A stretch of DNA of 64,000 nt from positions 248,001 to 312,000 of the forward strand of contig NZ_FOOW01000001.1 in the NCBI RefSeq assembly GCF_900113305.1. Direction: 5' to 3'. Source of the stretch: Prevotella sp. KH2C16 (GTDB lineage Bacteria; Bacteroidota; Bacteroidia; Bacteroidales; Bacteroidaceae). Under the pieces are notes generated by a model. It did not search any database, was not told the origin of the DNA, and worked only from the letters and a program-made list of their open reading frames with translations. Within the stretch, counting starts at the first letter, position 1. Each line of letters starts with the position of its first letter. This document shows, in pieces, positions 17,638-25,118 of this stretch. A program made the translations under genes and the position numbers.

Positions 17638-19081
17638 CCTCATTGCGATGCTCCTCCTGGCAGCCTGCCAGCAGGAGCGGATTACGCTGACGGGGCATTT
17701 GGATGCCCTGCCGTCGGTGTATCCCGACTATCGGAATGTTACCGTTCCGTGTAACATCGCCCCCCTGAATTTCTCTTATCTGGGCGGCGGAGAGTGCTGC
17801 CTGCTTGTCGAGGGCAGGTCGGGAACGGTGCAGATAAAGGGCGACGGCGGTCTGTTCGACCTCTCCTCCGCCTGGGCGGAACTGATGGAAGCCAACAAGG
17901 GGGGCAGCCTGAAGCTCACGGTGGCTGTTGAAAAGAACGGCGAATGGGCGGGTTACAGGGCGTTTCAGATTCATGTCTCGCCCGACAGCATCGATCCCTA
18001 TCTGTCTTATCGGCTGATTCCTCCCGGCTACAGAGGCTGGGATCAGATGGGCATTTACCAGCGCGACTTGGAAAGCTATGAGCAGACGGCCATCTACGAG
18101 AACACGCTTACCAATCGCAACTGCGTGAATTGCCATTCCTATTGTCAGGGAAACCCCGACCGGATGCTGTTTCATTCCCGCGCCGTTTTTGCCGGTACGG
18201 TGATGTTGCGGGGAGGAGAACTGGAAAAACTGAACACCAAGACCGATTCCACCCTTAGTGCCTTGGTCTATCCCTACTGGCATCCGTCAGGGCGGTATGT
18301 GGCCTTTTCCGTGAACAAGACCTATCAGGATTTCTTCAATCACCATGCCAACCGCATCGAGGTTTACGACGCCGCGTCGGATGTGGTGGTGTATAATGTG
18401 GCGACAAAGCAGATTGCCTACTCCCCTCTGACGAAGTCGGAGAAGGCCTTTGAGACCTTCCCCACCTTCTCACCCGACGGTAAGAGCCTGTATTTCTGTA
18501 CGGCAGAGGCCGTCGACTCGATGCCGCAGAAATATAGGAAGGTGAAATACAGCCTCTGCCGCATTGACTTCCATCCCGCCGACATGTCGTTCGGAAACCG
18601 GGTGGACACGCTCTACAATGCCGTCAGGAATGGCAGGAGCGTCTGTCTGCCACGCGTTTCTCCCGACGGCAGGATGCTTGTCTTCACCCTTCAGGAGTTC
18701 GGCAACTTCGCCATCTGGCACAAGGATGCCGACCTGTATGCCGTCAACCTGCGGACAAGAGACTGCTATCCGCTGAGCGAGGCCAACTCTAAAGATGTGG
18801 ACAGTTACCACTCCTGGAGTCGCAACAGCCGCTGGCTGGTGTTCAGTTCGCGGCGCGGAGACGGACTCTATACCCGTCCCTACATTGCTTACATCGGCAA
18901 GGACGGCAAGGCCCGCAAGCCTTTCCTCCTTCCGCAGCAGAATCCCCTGAAGTATTACAAGGCCCTGATGTTCTCCTATAATATTCCGGAGTTGATGGTG
19001 AAGAAGGCCACGGTGAGCAAGGCGGCCATTGCCGACCTGCTACGGAACGGCAAGGGCGCTGATGTAAGCGTGAAGAAATAG
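17615..19081 (+). CDS. PD40/TolB-like lipoprotein with a CxxCH motif
   Basis: A 488-residue lipoprotein with lipobox LLAAC (Cys near residue 18). The central part has a heme-c-type CVNCH within NRNCVNCHSY (near residue 170). The C-terminal half has beta-propeller repeats of the TolB/PD40 type: YPYWHPSGRYVAFSVN, FPTFSPDGKSLYFCTA, LPRVSPDGRMLVFTLQ and YHSWSRNSRWLVFSSRR. The gene begins inside the end of the preceding membrane-protein gene. If the cysteines bind heme the protein would be a periplasmic redox-linked propeller; this is inference from one motif and the cysteines could serve otherwise. Confidence 0.82.
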   Translation: MRKIISISLIAMLLLAACQQERITLTGHLDALPSVYPDYRNVTVPCNIAPLNFSYLGGGECCLLVEGRSGTVQIKGDGGLFDLSSAWAELMEANKGGSLKLTVAVEKNGEWAGYRAFQIHVSPDSIDPYLSYRLIPPGYRGWDQMGIYQRDLESYEQTAIYENTLTNRNCVNCHSYCQGNPDRMLFHSRAVFAGTVMLRGGELEKLNTKTDSTLSALVYPYWHPSGRYVAFSVNKTYQDFFNHHANRIEVYDAASDVVVYNVATKQIAYSPLTKSEKAFETFPTFSPDGKSLYFCTAEAVDSMPQKYRKVKYSLCRIDFHPADMSFGNRVDTLYNAVRNGRSVCLPRVSPDGRMLVFTLQEFGNFAIWHKDADLYAVNLRTRDCYPLSEANSKDVDSYHSWSRNSRWLVFSSRRGDGLYTRPYIAYIGKDGKARKPFLLPQQNPLKYYKALMFSYNIPELMVKKATVSKAAIADLLRNGKGADVSVKK

Positions 19082-19084
19082 TTT

Positions 19085-19108
19085 CTGAAGAAAGCGTATG
19101 GCTTTCAG
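19085..19108. terminator. Small hairpin between convergent genes
   Basis: CTGAAGAAAGC pairs with GCTTTCAG through a stem of about 8 bp with one bulge, lying between the PD40 lipoprotein stop and the AMP-ligase stop. No T-run; weak evidence for termination. Confidence 0.3.
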
Positions 19109-19118
19109 GCTGGCGGTT

Positions 19119-20432
19119 CTACCGATAGGACTTGCGGTCGAGCTTACCGTTGAAGGTTCGCCTGACGGAGGCCACTTGTTCATAGTAGACGGGCACCTTA
19201 TAGGCTTCCAGTCGGCTGGCAATGTGTTTTGCCACGGTCGTCTTGTCAAATTTACAGCCCTCTTTCATCACCACGAGGAGCTTGAGCACCGTGCCGAGCA
19301 CGGGATGCGGGGCGGCGATGCAGATGCAGTCGGCGATGCCGGCCAGGGCAGAAGCGGCATCCTCCACCTCCGAGGGGGCTACTTTGTAGCCGGCGGTATT
19401 GATGACATCGTCCTCCCGGCCCAGCAGGCGGAGCATGCCCTCGCCGTCAATCTCACCGCAGTCGGCCGTGTAGAGCACCCCGTTGCGCAGCACCTGCCGG
19501 GTGAGTTCGTCGTTGCCTGCATACCCGATCATCAGCGTCTTCCCCTCACAGGCTATCCTCCCTTGCCGGGTGATATGGAAGCTGGAGTGCTTCATGGGGT
19601 GTCCGAGGCATTTCTCGAGGCACCGGCCGTCGTTGAAATCATAGGTGGCGATGATACCCGTCTCGGTCGACGCATAGGTGTTATAGAGCCGTGTGCGGGG
19701 CAGGAGGCGGCAGAGCTGCCGCATATCGCTATGCGCCATGGGAGCCGCCCCCGTCTCGATGAAGTCTATCTTGTCGGCATAATGCGCAAGCCGCTGCCCG
19801 CCGAAGGCGAGCAGGATGCGGATGCTGGCGGGCACGAGGAAGGTAGCGAGCCGGCCTTCCGGATAGTCGAGGGCATGGAAGAAGGCGTTCAGGTCTTTCA
19901 TTCCCTTGAGAATCAGGAGCGTGGCTCCCTGCATAATAACGGGGTAGAGCTTGGAAAGACTGCCGATGTGGTTCATCGGACCGCAGACCACGAACACCGT
20001 CTCATGGCAGAATCCTTGTGCCTCGATGAGGTTTTCACCGTCGGCCACGAGCGTGGAATGACTGATCATGACGCCCTTTGACCTGCCCGTGGTGCCCGTG
20101 GTATAGAGCACATCGGCCACTTCCGACGGAAAATCCACCGCCGCCAGTTCAGCTTCCACCGTCCGCATGGTGGCTTCGGGCGTGCCGGATTCCATCGGGA
20201 CGGCAATGACACCGGCTCTGTGGAGGGCAAGATAGGTGATCAGGAAATCGGATGACTGCGTGTTCCGGAACACTACCGCGCGGCCTTTGCGGTCGCTGAA
20301 CTGCGCGGCCTTCCGCACGACCGACTCATAGAGGCGGGCATAGCTCAGGCTCTGCCCGTCGGGGTCTATCATTGCTGTCTTCTCGGGATAAAGCCGGGCG
20401 TTGCGCTCCAGATAGTCTTCGAGGGTGGTCAT
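19119..20432 (-). CDS. AMP-dependent acyl/amino-acid ligase
   Basis: A 437-residue ANL-superfamily adenylating enzyme, somewhat shorter than the usual ~500. Visible core motifs are TTGTTGRSKGVMISH (A3, near 112), YASTETG (A5, near 260), YTADCGEIDGEGMLRLLGREDD (A7/A8) and a C-terminal GKLDRKSYR with the catalytic Lys of A10. Its start overlaps the stop of the upstream acyl carrier protein gene by 4 nt, so it probably charges that carrier. No condensing, transferase or reductase gene follows, so the product of the pair is unknown. Confidence 0.88.
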   Translation of the reverse strand: MTTLEDYLERNARLYPEKTAMIDPDGQSLSYARLYESVVRKAAQFSDRKGRAVVFRNTQSSDFLITYLALHRAGVIAVPMESGTPEATMRTVEAELAAVDFPSEVADVLYTTGTTGRSKGVMISHSTLVADGENLIEAQGFCHETVFVVCGPMNHIGSLSKLYPVIMQGATLLILKGMKDLNAFFHALDYPEGRLATFLVPASIRILLAFGGQRLAHYADKIDFIETGAAPMAHSDMRQLCRLLPRTRLYNTYASTETGIIATYDFNDGRCLEKCLGHPMKHSSFHITRQGRIACEGKTLMIGYAGNDELTRQVLRNGVLYTADCGEIDGEGMLRLLGREDDVINTAGYKVAPSEVEDAASALAGIADCICIAAPHPVLGTVLKLLVVMKEGCKFDKTTVAKHIASRLEAYKVPVYYEQVASVRRTFNGKLDRKSYR

Positions 20433-20665
20433 GGCTGTTTTCCGGCGAGCTTCTTGTCTACGAGGGCGGCCAGACTGTCGATAGAACGGAGGTTCTTAGG
20501 CGTCGCGTCCTGTGATTCAAGTTCGATGCCATACTCATTGGAGAGCATCATCAGAATGGTGGTAACTCCCAGCGAGTCGAGCTCGCTGAAGAGGAAATCG
20601 GAGTCCAGGTTTACGAGCGGCAGGGCCTCGGCAAGCAGTTCGCGTATTCTTTCTTTCTTGTCCAT
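20429..20665 (-). CDS. Acyl carrier protein
   Basis: A 78-residue carrier starting at MDKKERIRELLAEALPLV. The phosphopantetheine serine is in SELDSLGVTTI (near residue 32), and the helical layout matches ACPs. The start at 20665 is preferred because a TATCTTTG promoter box lies 22 nt upstream and the longer frame runs into repeat array C. It overlaps the AMP-ligase gene by 4 nt, indicating a dedicated carrier-ligase pair. Confidence 0.9.
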   Translation of the reverse strand: MDKKERIRELLAEALPLVNLDSDFLFSELDSLGVTTILMMLSNEYGIELESQDATPKNLRSIDSLAALVDKKLAGKQP

Positions 20666-20686
20666 AGTTCTCAAGATGGTTGCATG

Positions 20687-20694
20687 CAAAGATA
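20687..20694 (-). promoter_or_regulatory. -7 promoter box of ACP/ligase pair
   Basis: TATCTTTG on the minus strand, 22 nt before the ACP start; decides the short ACP start. Confidence 0.7.
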
Positions 20695-20735
20695 ATGGTT
20701 TTTCCTTAACCTGCCAATGGTTTCCCTCAGTTTTT

Positions 20736-20796
20736 GTTTCAACGGCTGAAACAAGCTGTTTCAACCGTTGAAACTCCGTGTTTCAGCCATTGAAAC
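20736..20796. repeat. 22-bp-period palindrome array C (3 words)
   Basis: Three 17-bp words with arms GTTTCA/TGAAAC start at 20736, 20758 and 20780. Centres are ACGGC, ACCGT and GCCAT: word 1 in one orientation, words 2 and 3 close to its reverse complement GCCGT. Spacers are AAGCT and TCCGT. It lies between two minus-strand genes, 42 nt beyond the AmrS stop and upstream of the ACP promoter. The six arms are all perfect. Confidence 0.92.
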
Positions 20797-20837
20797 AAGG
20801 CGGAAAGTTCGTTTACACCGATGTCGGGGATTGTTTC

Positions 20838-21704
20838 TTACAGGTTTCCTAAATACACTTTCCGGATGCCTTCGCTGTATGCGATGTCGCGGGCATCGAA
20901 CAGCGTCTTCCGGGGGGTCGGCCGAGAGTTGCGCATGTTGTACTGCGGAAAGAAGCGACTGAAGTGGAGCGGACAGTCTCCGAGGCCGTTCTCGACGAGC
21001 CACCGGCACATGCTGCGCACCAGTTCCCCGCCATCGTTGACTCCGGGAATCAGCAGATTGGTAATCTCGAGATGGACTCCTGCCTCATGAAGGTTAAGCA
21101 GCGTGTCGAGAACGGGTTGCAGCCGGGCTCCGCATACCTTTCGGTAGATGTCGTCGGAGAAGGCTTTCAGGTCTATGTTTGCCGCGTCGATGTAGGGCAT
21201 GAGCTCGCTCAGGGGGTCGTGATTGATGAATCCCGCCGAGACGAGGATGTTCCATAAGCCCTTTTCATGGGCGAGCCGGGCGGTGTCGTAGGTGTACTCA
21301 TACCATGTAAGCGGCTCGGTATAGGTGTAGGCAATGCCGGGAATATGGTGTTTGAGGGCAAGGTCAACTGCCCGTTCAGGCATCAGCTCGTAGCACTCCA
21401 CCTCGTCGGGCCGGGCTTGCGAGATGTCGTGGTTCTGGCAGTTCAGGCACCGGAGGTTGCACCCCGCGCAGGCCAGCGAGAGGCATTTCGTGCCCGGATG
21501 GAATTCGGCGAGGGGCTTCTTCTCCACCGGGTCGACGGCTACGGCGCACGGGCGGGCGTACACCTCCGAGACGAGCGTTCCCCTGAGGTTGCGACGGCTG
21601 CCGCACCGTCCCCGCTGCCCTTCGGCCAGCGTGCAGCCGTGAGGACAGAGCATGCAACGCAAGCGATTGCCGTCGAGCCTGTGGTAGTAAAGACATTCCT
21701 TCAT
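20838..21704 (-). CDS. amrS: AmmeMemoRadiSam system radical SAM enzyme
   Basis: A 288-residue radical SAM protein. The cluster motif is CNLRCLNC (CxxxCxxC) near residue 83, preceded by an N-terminal CMLCPHGC that could hold an extra metal. YTEPLTWYEY, INHDPLSEL and NIDLKAFSDD are characteristic of the AmrS group. It starts 2 nt after the stop of the fused AmrB-AmrA gene, completing the three-part AmmeMemoRadiSam set in two genes. The reaction of this system is not established to my knowledge. Confidence 0.93.
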   Translation of the reverse strand: MKECLYYHRLDGNRLRCMLCPHGCTLAEGQRGRCGSRRNLRGTLVSEVYARPCAVAVDPVEKKPLAEFHPGTKCLSLACAGCNLRCLNCQNHDISQARPDEVECYELMPERAVDLALKHHIPGIAYTYTEPLTWYEYTYDTARLAHEKGLWNILVSAGFINHDPLSELMPYIDAANIDLKAFSDDIYRKVCGARLQPVLDTLLNLHEAGVHLEITNLLIPGVNDGGELVRSMCRWLVENGLGDCPLHFSRFFPQYNMRNSRPTPRKTLFDARDIAYSEGIRKVYLGNL

Positions 21705-21706
21705 AT

Positions 21707-23194
21707 TCAGAACACGATAGCCTCATAGACATAGAGCTCCGCCGTCTTCCAGCCGTCCCAGCCCAGTCCGGCCTTGTCGTGGCTGCAATGGCTCACGAAC
21801 TCCTCCTTCGTCCAGTTCACTTCCTCGGCCACCTGCGGGAGATAGGTTCCCGAGTGGTAGCCTTTACGGATGTAGATGCCATGCCTGCCCAGAATGAACT
21901 CGCTCAGGTCGTGGATGCGTCGCATGGGGGTGAGCACAGAGATTTCTATATCCAGTTCCGGGAGTTCCTGCCGGCTTACTTTCGGGAACCTCGGATCTTC
22001 GAAGGCGGCGGCCTTAGCCATCTTTTCAACGATTTCAAAGAGAGGGTAGTCCTCGCCGAAATGCCCGATGCAGCCACGCAGCAGGCCGTGTTTGTGAAGC
22101 GAGACGAAGGCTCCGCACCGTTGCCGGAGCGTCTGGCTCAGGCCGTGGGGCTGGTATCGCTTGCCTGTGAAGGTTGCGAGGATGCTCTCGCGGGCTATCT
22201 TCTTGAGCTCGGCTTTATCTTCATCCGTGAGCCGGAAACCCGCCTCTCGGCTGAAGGCGAAGGAATGGTAGCCCACCACTCTGTGTCTTCCGCCGTACGG
22301 GGAGTCGCCTGAGTTGCGGTATTCCAGATGCCGGATGCGTATGGCGTCGTCGCCCTCGGTCATCATCAGGAGTGTAGCGATGGCGGCTTCGCCGCAGGCA
22401 CTGGTGGCCAGGGAATCGATGCCCAGCCGCTCGTTGGCCGCAAGCTGGCCGATGAAATCTTGTGTCCTGCCCGTGAGGATGGCGTCGGCGGTGAGTGCGT
22501 CTACTCTCTTTGCGTCCTGATACGACGGGTAGTGGGAGAAGTCGCTGCTGACGACGAAGAGGTTTCTGGCATTCAGATAGGGTTTCAGCGCCTTGGCTAT
22601 CTGCCGCAGCCGCTCGTGGCTCTGGGTGGCGACGACAATCGGCACAATCGGCGGCACTCGCTTCAGCCGATACTGGAGGAAGGGCAGTTGCACCTCCAAG
22701 CTGTGCTCTTGCCGGTGAGCCCGCTCGTCGAAGCAGAAGGCCTCGCAGCCCTCTATGAGACGGGCGCATAGCGCCGTGTCCACCTTCAGGTTTCCTAAAG
22801 GCGTGGCATAATAGTCATAGCCGCCTGCCACGGAGGCTTTGTCGAGGTAGACATGGTGGCTCGGGCCCAGTAGGAAGATGTGTTCATAGTCGGCATCGGG
22901 GGCTATCCGCGCGAAAGCCGATGCCGCTACGCCCGCTGAAAAAACATAGCCTGCATGGGGCACGATGACGGCCTGTATCGTGCGAGAGCCTTTCACGGCC
23001 GCATACTTACCGAAGTAAGTCTGCAAATCCTTGTGGAGTTGTGCGGCATTCGCTTCATAGAACTGTCCTGCAACAGCAGGTTTCCGAATTCTTGCATCCA
23101 TATTTCCAACCGTTAGAATGAGCAGCAGGGCGAGCACGGAAAGTCTCGCCTGCCGGCACTCGATTACTTTTTCCATCGTTACGAACCTCTTCAT
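21707..23194 (-). CDS. AmmeMemoRadiSam proteins B and A fused (MEMO1-AMMECR1)
   Basis: A 495-residue fusion. Residues ~33-300 are the MEMO1-like (AmrB) domain: RKPAVAGQFYEA, VPHAGYVFSAGVAASAF, FLLGPSHHVYLDKASV and SSDFSHYP. Residues ~315-495 are the AMMECR1-like (AmrA) domain: GAFVSLHKHGLLRGCIGHF, AAFEDPRFPKVSRQEL and EISVLTPM. The start at 23194 is chosen because a TATCTTTG box at 23217-23224 excludes the longer frame; it gives a hydrophobic N-terminus (LSVLALLLILTVG) that looks like a signal peptide or anchor. That is odd for a partner of a radical SAM enzyme expected in the cytoplasm. Confidence 0.9.
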   Translation of the reverse strand: MKRFVTMEKVIECRQARLSVLALLLILTVGNMDARIRKPAVAGQFYEANAAQLHKDLQTYFGKYAAVKGSRTIQAVIVPHAGYVFSAGVAASAFARIAPDADYEHIFLLGPSHHVYLDKASVAGGYDYYATPLGNLKVDTALCARLIEGCEAFCFDERAHRQEHSLEVQLPFLQYRLKRVPPIVPIVVATQSHERLRQIAKALKPYLNARNLFVVSSDFSHYPSYQDAKRVDALTADAILTGRTQDFIGQLAANERLGIDSLATSACGEAAIATLLMMTEGDDAIRIRHLEYRNSGDSPYGGRHRVVGYHSFAFSREAGFRLTDEDKAELKKIARESILATFTGKRYQPHGLSQTLRQRCGAFVSLHKHGLLRGCIGHFGEDYPLFEIVEKMAKAAAFEDPRFPKVSRQELPELDIEISVLTPMRRIHDLSEFILGRHGIYIRKGYHSGTYLPQVAEEVNWTKEEFVSHCSHDKAGLGWDGWKTAELYVYEAIVF

Positions 23195-23216
23195 TGCATG
23201 AGATGAATAACCAAGG

Positions 23217-23224
23217 CAAAGATA
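23217..23224 (-). promoter_or_regulatory. -7 promoter box of Amr operon
   Basis: TATCTTTG on the minus strand, 23 nt before the chosen ATG at 23194; the longer reading frame to 23308 would start upstream of the promoter. Confidence 0.7.
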
Positions 23225-23384
23225 GAAAAAAATCTGAAACGCAGCAATAGTTTGCGGAAAGGTTTGCCAGGGAAAGTTCTGAAAGTTACAATCCCCCATC
23301 GCCACCAAGGTTTTAGGCGGTATGCCGGACGCGTCGGGAGCTACCTTTTTCCTATACGGAGGGATGTCAGTTCCCTTTAGGGGG

Positions 23385-24479
23385 CTATTTCACAACCTTG
23401 TCTTCCAGCTTCCATCCCATGATGTTCGATATCTGAGGGATGAGCTTCATGGCTATCTTCTGTTGTCCCTGCGTATTCGGATGCCAGTCGGCACCGAGAT
23501 CGGCGGGATTGTTGATGACCTTCAGCATCGGTTCGGCCATGTAGACATGCTTGTCGGGCTCCATTCTGCGGGCTAAATCCTTGAAGGCTGTCTGTAGATA
23601 GGCACCTGCCGAATAGGGCAGGATGCACAGAATGGGGATGTCGCCGTAGGCCTTTCGGAGGTTACGGATGAACTTCTGGTAGTTTCCGCAATACTGGTCT
23701 ACGGTGGGGGTGTTGTTTCTTGAGAAGTCGTTGGTGCCCAGCTGGATGCATACGAGTTGCGGCCTGTAGGCTCGAAAATCGTAGCTGAGGGTGTCGAAGT
23801 CGTCGAAGATGTGCCCTTGCCGGTCGAGCATGGTGTACTCGGAGGTCTGTTTCTTGTCGCCGTAATTGCGTACCATGCCCATTCCGGAGTGGGCAATGGC
23901 GGCGTAGTCGGTATCGAAATACCGGGCTATCAGGCAGGCATAGGAGTGGTTGAAGTCCTCGGTCTCGTAGGTAAAGTGTATCTTCGGTCCCGCAGCCTCG
24001 GTTCCATAGCCGCAGGTATAGCTGTCGCCGTAGAACTCGATGAAGCGTTTCCGGGGAGCTACCTTCTGCAGCTTGCCGCCCCTGGCGAGGTAGAAGCCGT
24101 GGACGGTGGTGCATCCGCCGCTGCCTTCGGTTACCCTTTGCAGGCACAGGCGGTGGGGCTGGGCGGTCAGGTTTTCAGCCAACACGACGCGGTGGGGCTT
24201 CTGTCCCTCGACGGTGATGCGGCGAATCAGCTGTCCGTCGATATAGAGGTTATGATAGGTTTTCTTCGTATCGCTCACCTCGATGGCAATGCTGCCTCCC
24301 GTGAAGTCGGTCTGGAGATAGGTGCCCGTCCAGTCGTATCTCACGCTTCCGTCGCTCAGAGCGAGTGTCCGGCCTGTATAGGATATGCCTTGCTGCAGCC
24401 GTTTGGTGTAGTCAATCTGGGCTGAGGCCGCCTGGAGGATTGCCATGAACGCAATCAGGAATATAAGTTTTCTTTTCAT
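23385..24479 (-). CDS. Secreted SGNH esterase (CE2-like)
   Basis: A 364-residue exported hydrolase with signal peptide MKRKLIFLIAFMAILQAASAQ. An N-terminal jelly-roll-like part (about 25-140) precedes an SGNH hydrolase domain: FYGDSYTCGYG with the nucleophile Ser near residue 150, GTNDFSR near 248, and the DWHPNTQGQ block with the catalytic Asp/His near 340. This two-domain order fits carbohydrate esterase family 2, which deacetylates glycans; substrate here is inferred. It has its own TAnnTTTG promoter. Confidence 0.88.
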   Translation of the reverse strand: MKRKLIFLIAFMAILQAASAQIDYTKRLQQGISYTGRTLALSDGSVRYDWTGTYLQTDFTGGSIAIEVSDTKKTYHNLYIDGQLIRRITVEGQKPHRVVLAENLTAQPHRLCLQRVTEGSGGCTTVHGFYLARGGKLQKVAPRKRFIEFYGDSYTCGYGTEAAGPKIHFTYETEDFNHSYACLIARYFDTDYAAIAHSGMGMVRNYGDKKQTSEYTMLDRQGHIFDDFDTLSYDFRAYRPQLVCIQLGTNDFSRNNTPTVDQYCGNYQKFIRNLRKAYGDIPILCILPYSAGAYLQTAFKDLARRMEPDKHVYMAEPMLKVINNPADLGADWHPNTQGQQKIAMKLIPQISNIMGWKLEDKVVK

Positions 24480-24510
24480 ATTGTTGTTTTTTGGTTTTTA
24501 GATGCTGGTG

Positions 24511-24518
24511 CAAAAGTA
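24511..24518 (-). promoter_or_regulatory. -7 promoter box of CE2-like esterase gene
   Basis: TACTTTTG on the minus strand, 32 nt before the start at 24479. Confidence 0.65.
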
Positions 24519-24681
24519 GTGTTTTTTCGTGAGATATTCAAACCTGAGGCAGGTTTTCATGAAAATAAAAACGCGGAGGAGTCATGACTTGAACCGCATG
24601 TGAAATCAGGTGAAGCCGACTCTTGCATGCCGAACCTGTAAATTTAGTAAAATCTTTACATGCGATTACAAAATAAATTCC

Positions 24682-24689
24682 TATATTTG
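24682..24689 (+). promoter_or_regulatory. -7 promoter box of DUF1893 gene
   Basis: TATATTTG, full match to TAnnTTTG, 27 nt before the ATG at 24716. Confidence 0.7.
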
Positions 24690-24715
24690 CGAAAAAAGGA
24701 TGGAGGACACGAATT

Positions 24716-25060
24716 ATGATGAATGTACTGAAAGACACCTTGCACGACGAGGACTATTCCTTGGTGGTGCTGCATGAAGGGAACATTTCGACCTTTAAGG
24801 GACGCGGCGTCCGTACCTTATATAATATATTAGACGATGAGCCGGAGTTGCTGCACGGTGCCAAACTTGCCGACAAGGCTGTCGGAAGGACGGCTGCCAA
24901 GGCAATGGTGGAAGGCGGAGTTGTAGAGGTCTATGCCGACCTGATCAGCGACCAGGCCTACGATGTGCTCCACGATGCCGGCGTCAAGGTTACCTATAAG
25001 AAACGGGTAGACCATCCCACTTTTCTCCGTATGTGGGAAAAGATGGGAGAAGTGGTCTGA
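24716..25060 (+). CDS. DUF1893 domain protein
   Basis: A 114-residue cytoplasmic protein similar to the DUF1893 family, which has a cytidine-deaminase-like fold. Seen family features are YSLVVLHEGNISTFKGRGVRTLYNIL, the GRTAAKAMVEGGVVEVYADLIS core and a C-terminal GVKVTYKKRVDHP. Two adjacent ATGs (24716 and 24719) are both possible starts. No function is established. It is monocistronic: its own promoter upstream and a strong hairpin after the stop. Confidence 0.8.
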   Translation: MMNVLKDTLHDEDYSLVVLHEGNISTFKGRGVRTLYNILDDEPELLHGAKLADKAVGRTAAKAMVEGGVVEVYADLISDQAYDVLHDAGVKVTYKKRVDHPTFLRMWEKMGEVV

Positions 25061-25061
25061 A

Positions 25062-25118
25062 AACAAGAAAGAGAAATCAGACGGGCATATGCCTTGAGGC
25101 TGATTTCTCTTTCTTGTT
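25062..25118. terminator. 19-bp perfect hairpin, bidirectional terminator
   Basis: Bases 25062-25080 pair perfectly with 25100-25118 around a 19-nt loop. The stem is A-rich on its left arm and T-rich on its right arm (TTTCTCTTTCTTGTT), which gives a U-rich end for the plus-strand transcript. It fills the space between the convergent DUF1893 and Na/Pi symporter genes. Confidence 0.85.

Noticed and set aside
20665..20764. N-terminal extension of the acyl carrier protein
   Set aside because: The extra 33 codons contain the promoter box and run into repeat array C; carrier similarity begins at MDKKERIREL.
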